DNA from: Coriobacteriales bacterium
Lineage (GTDB): Bacteria > Actinomycetota > Coriobacteriia > Coriobacteriales > UBA8131
Direction of reading: 5' to 3'
NCBI GenBank assembly: GCA_031267175.1
Contig: JAIRZP010000081.1
Span: 1-6,444, forward strand
DNA length: 6,444 nucleotides
The translations under genes and the position numbers were made by a program. This document shows positions 5,008-6,444 of this stretch, in pieces. How positions within the stretch are numbered: position 1 is the first letter of the stretch; each line of letters begins with the position of its first letter. The notes under the pieces are model-generated. The model worked only from the letters and a program-made list of their open reading frames with translations, did no database searches and was not told the origin of the DNA.

Positions 5008-6444
5008 ACAACCGAACCCGCCCGCGCCGCGCAAGCCGCGCACTCTGTCTCCTCCTCACCGCGCTCATGGTGTTCACCGGTGTGCCGGCCTTCGCGGACG
5101 ACCCGCCGATGCTTGGGGCCGGAAGGCCCGCGGCCTCACCACAGTTTACCCAAAGCCCCGCTGACTCCACCTACTCCGCTGAGGCACCAGCCCGCCTCTA
5201 CGTACGCGCCGACGCACCGGACGGTGGCTATCTGAGCTATGAGTGGCACCGCTCCAAGGCTTACGACACACCCCAGGACAAGAGCGTAGACAGCGAGGCC
5301 ATCAAGGAGACCAAACAGGAATTTTCCCCGGAGCACGACGACCTCGGCCTGAGGGCCGACGGCACGAAGTCCGTACTGGACTTCACCACGCCTGCGGTAG
5401 AAGACACCACGTACTATTACTACTGGGTCACCGTGACCAACCACTTCGACTCCAACGGCGACGGTGACACCCTCGACCCCGGCGAGACGAACTACCGCGA
5501 CAGCGGGCTGGCTGAGGTGAAGGTGGTGGCGAGGAAGCTGTTCACCTCCGTGCAACATGGAGACTTCTCTTACACGACCGGTAGCTCAAGCCCACTGACA
5601 ACCTACCCTCCTTCTCAAGGTTATTGGAACACGACTCATTATGGCACCAAGATTCTTGAAACAAACACAGCCAATGCATACATAGGCAATGGGAGCAATA
5701 GCCCGGTGGCTGAGCTTTCTGCATCCTCTGAATCCTCTATCTATCAGGAAGTTGCCACGGTACCGGGCAAGATATACGAGTGGTCGTTAGACCATGCGGC
5801 AAAAAACAATAGCCTGACAACGAACTATAAGGGTGTTCCGGATGTCATGGCCGTACTTATCGGCCCGGCCATCAACGCGCAGTCCGATTACATGGATATG
5901 AGCGTGACGGACTATTGGAACAAGAGGTCTGCGTCTGCGAGCGTCGACGCGTCCTCCATCACTCCGCAGGGAGGACCGTACAACTACGGCGCGAATGTAT
6001 ACACGCATTTCAACGCTATCGTCAGACAGGTTCTGTCGGAATCGGAGATAACCTCCGCCACCTATAACGCAGATAAAGGCGCTACGTTTAACGACATTGA
6101 TCGAACCTATTCTACTGTCTACGGTGGCATGACTTACTATGTGTTCATTTCTGCTGACTTAAGGGATAGCAATTTCGTACATCGGACAGGTTCCTACACC
6201 GTACCAGCGGGTCAGGGCACAACGGTGTTCGGCTTCATTTCTGTGTCATCACCGGCAGGTGGTGCCAGCGGCAACATCCTCGACAACATCACCTTCGCCT
6301 CCGGCACTGACCTCTCCCCTGAACAGGAAGCCACCTACACCGGTGAAAGCTCCATCTCCACGCAGACCAAGTCCGGCTTTGCCTACGCCCTCGCCGAGGT
6401 ACGGGGCTCTTCGGTTAACGAACTCACCGGCCTTGCCGCCTCCT
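4986..6444 (+). CDS. Exported surface protein with Ig-like and carbohydrate-binding-like domains (partial)
   Basis: An uninterrupted frame runs off the window end (486 codons from GTG 4986). Residues 6-37 form a clear Sec signal peptide: basic RTRPRRASR, hydrophobic ALCLLLTALMVF, and cleavage after AFA before DD. About 50-182 is a beta-rich Ig-like region (YLSYEWHRS, TTYYYYWVTVTN) with an acidic DSNGDGDTLDPGE loop at 155-167 that resembles a calcium-binding loop. About 185-420 resembles a jelly-roll module of Gram-positive adhesins: GYWNTT at 212-217, IYQEVATVPG at 252-261, YEWSLDH at 264-270, DVMAVLIGP at 286-294. A further domain begins near 440. Any wall anchor would lie beyond the window. 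GTG 4986 has no ribosome binding site and lies in a hairpin arm; ATG 5067 is inside the signal peptide. The frame is open from 4827, so expression probably needs a frame change at the G13 tract. The ligand is unknown. Confidence 0.8.
   Translation, partial: MGHQPRPYNRTRPRRASRALCLLLTALMVFTGVPAFADDPPMLGAGRPAASPQFTQSPADSTYSAEAPARLYVRADAPDGGYLSYEWHRSKAYDTPQDKSVDSEAIKETKQEFSPEHDDLGLRADGTKSVLDFTTPAVEDTTYYYYWVTVTNHFDSNGDGDTLDPGETNYRDSGLAEVKVVARKLFTSVQHGDFSYTTGSSSPLTTYPPSQGYWNTTHYGTKILETNTANAYIGNGSNSPVAELSASSESSIYQEVATVPGKIYEWSLDHAAKNNSLTTNYKGVPDVMAVLIGPAINAQSDYMDMSVTDYWNKRSASASVDASSITPQGGPYNYGANVYTHFNAIVRQVLSESEITSATYNADKGATFNDIDRTYSTVYGGMTYYVFISADLRDSNFVHRTGSYTVPAGQGTTVFGFISVSSPAGGASGNILDNITFASGTDLSPEQEATYTGESSISTQTKSGFAYALAEVRGSSVNELTGLAAS

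Noticed and set aside
4966..5235. Rightward frame from GTG 4966, beginning with a hydrophobic stretch
   Set aside because: No ribosome binding site, overlaps the clear signal peptide frame, and becomes low-complexity after 5000; the hydrophobic part is kept only as an oddity in the findings.
5136..5558. Minus-strand open frame opposite the surface protein
   Set aside because: Shadow of the exported protein, which has a signal peptide and recognisable motifs.

Overview
The window most likely comes from a member of the Eggerthellaceae (class Coriobacteriia, Actinomycetota). The main clue is a pair of adjacent genes that each encode twelve hydrophobic segments followed by a C-terminal LuxR-type helix-turn-helix. 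This architecture is strongly expanded in gut Eggerthellaceae such as Eggerthella, Adlercreutzia and Slackia. G+C-rich third positions and an exported Gram-positive style surface protein fit. The genus is not resolved.

Layout: (1) Bases 66-464, + strand: a MazF/PemK-family endoribonuclease toxin with no antitoxin visible. (2) 465-591: a convergent intergenic region with two hairpins and a good extended -10 hexamer on the minus strand. (3) 592-3784, - strand: two paralogous membrane LuxR regulators whose reading frames overlap by 8 bp, so they are almost certainly co-transcribed and translationally coupled. (4) 3785-3983: their upstream region, with a 40-bp imperfect palindrome and related direct repeats. 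(5) 3984-4572: a non-coding element built as nested inverted repeats, about 590 bp across. (6) 4573-4776: promoter and leader of a rightward gene. (7) 4777-6444 and beyond: a secreted surface protein gene whose 5' end is interrupted by a run of 13 G residues; the gene continues past the window.

The observation most worth following is in region 7. The only start codon with a convincing ribosome binding site (ATG at 4777) lies before the G13 tract in one frame. The signal peptide and the long exported protein lie after it in another frame. With 13 Gs, translation from 4777 stops after 45 codons. With 14 or 11 Gs it would run without a stop through the signal peptide into the surface protein. 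This is the classic design of a slipped-strand phase-variable (ON/OFF) surface antigen, drawn here in the OFF state. A strong hairpin lies over the same stretch. The membrane LuxR pair is divergently oriented and separated from this gene by the large inverted-repeat element. A regulatory link between them is possible, but nothing in the sequence proves it.
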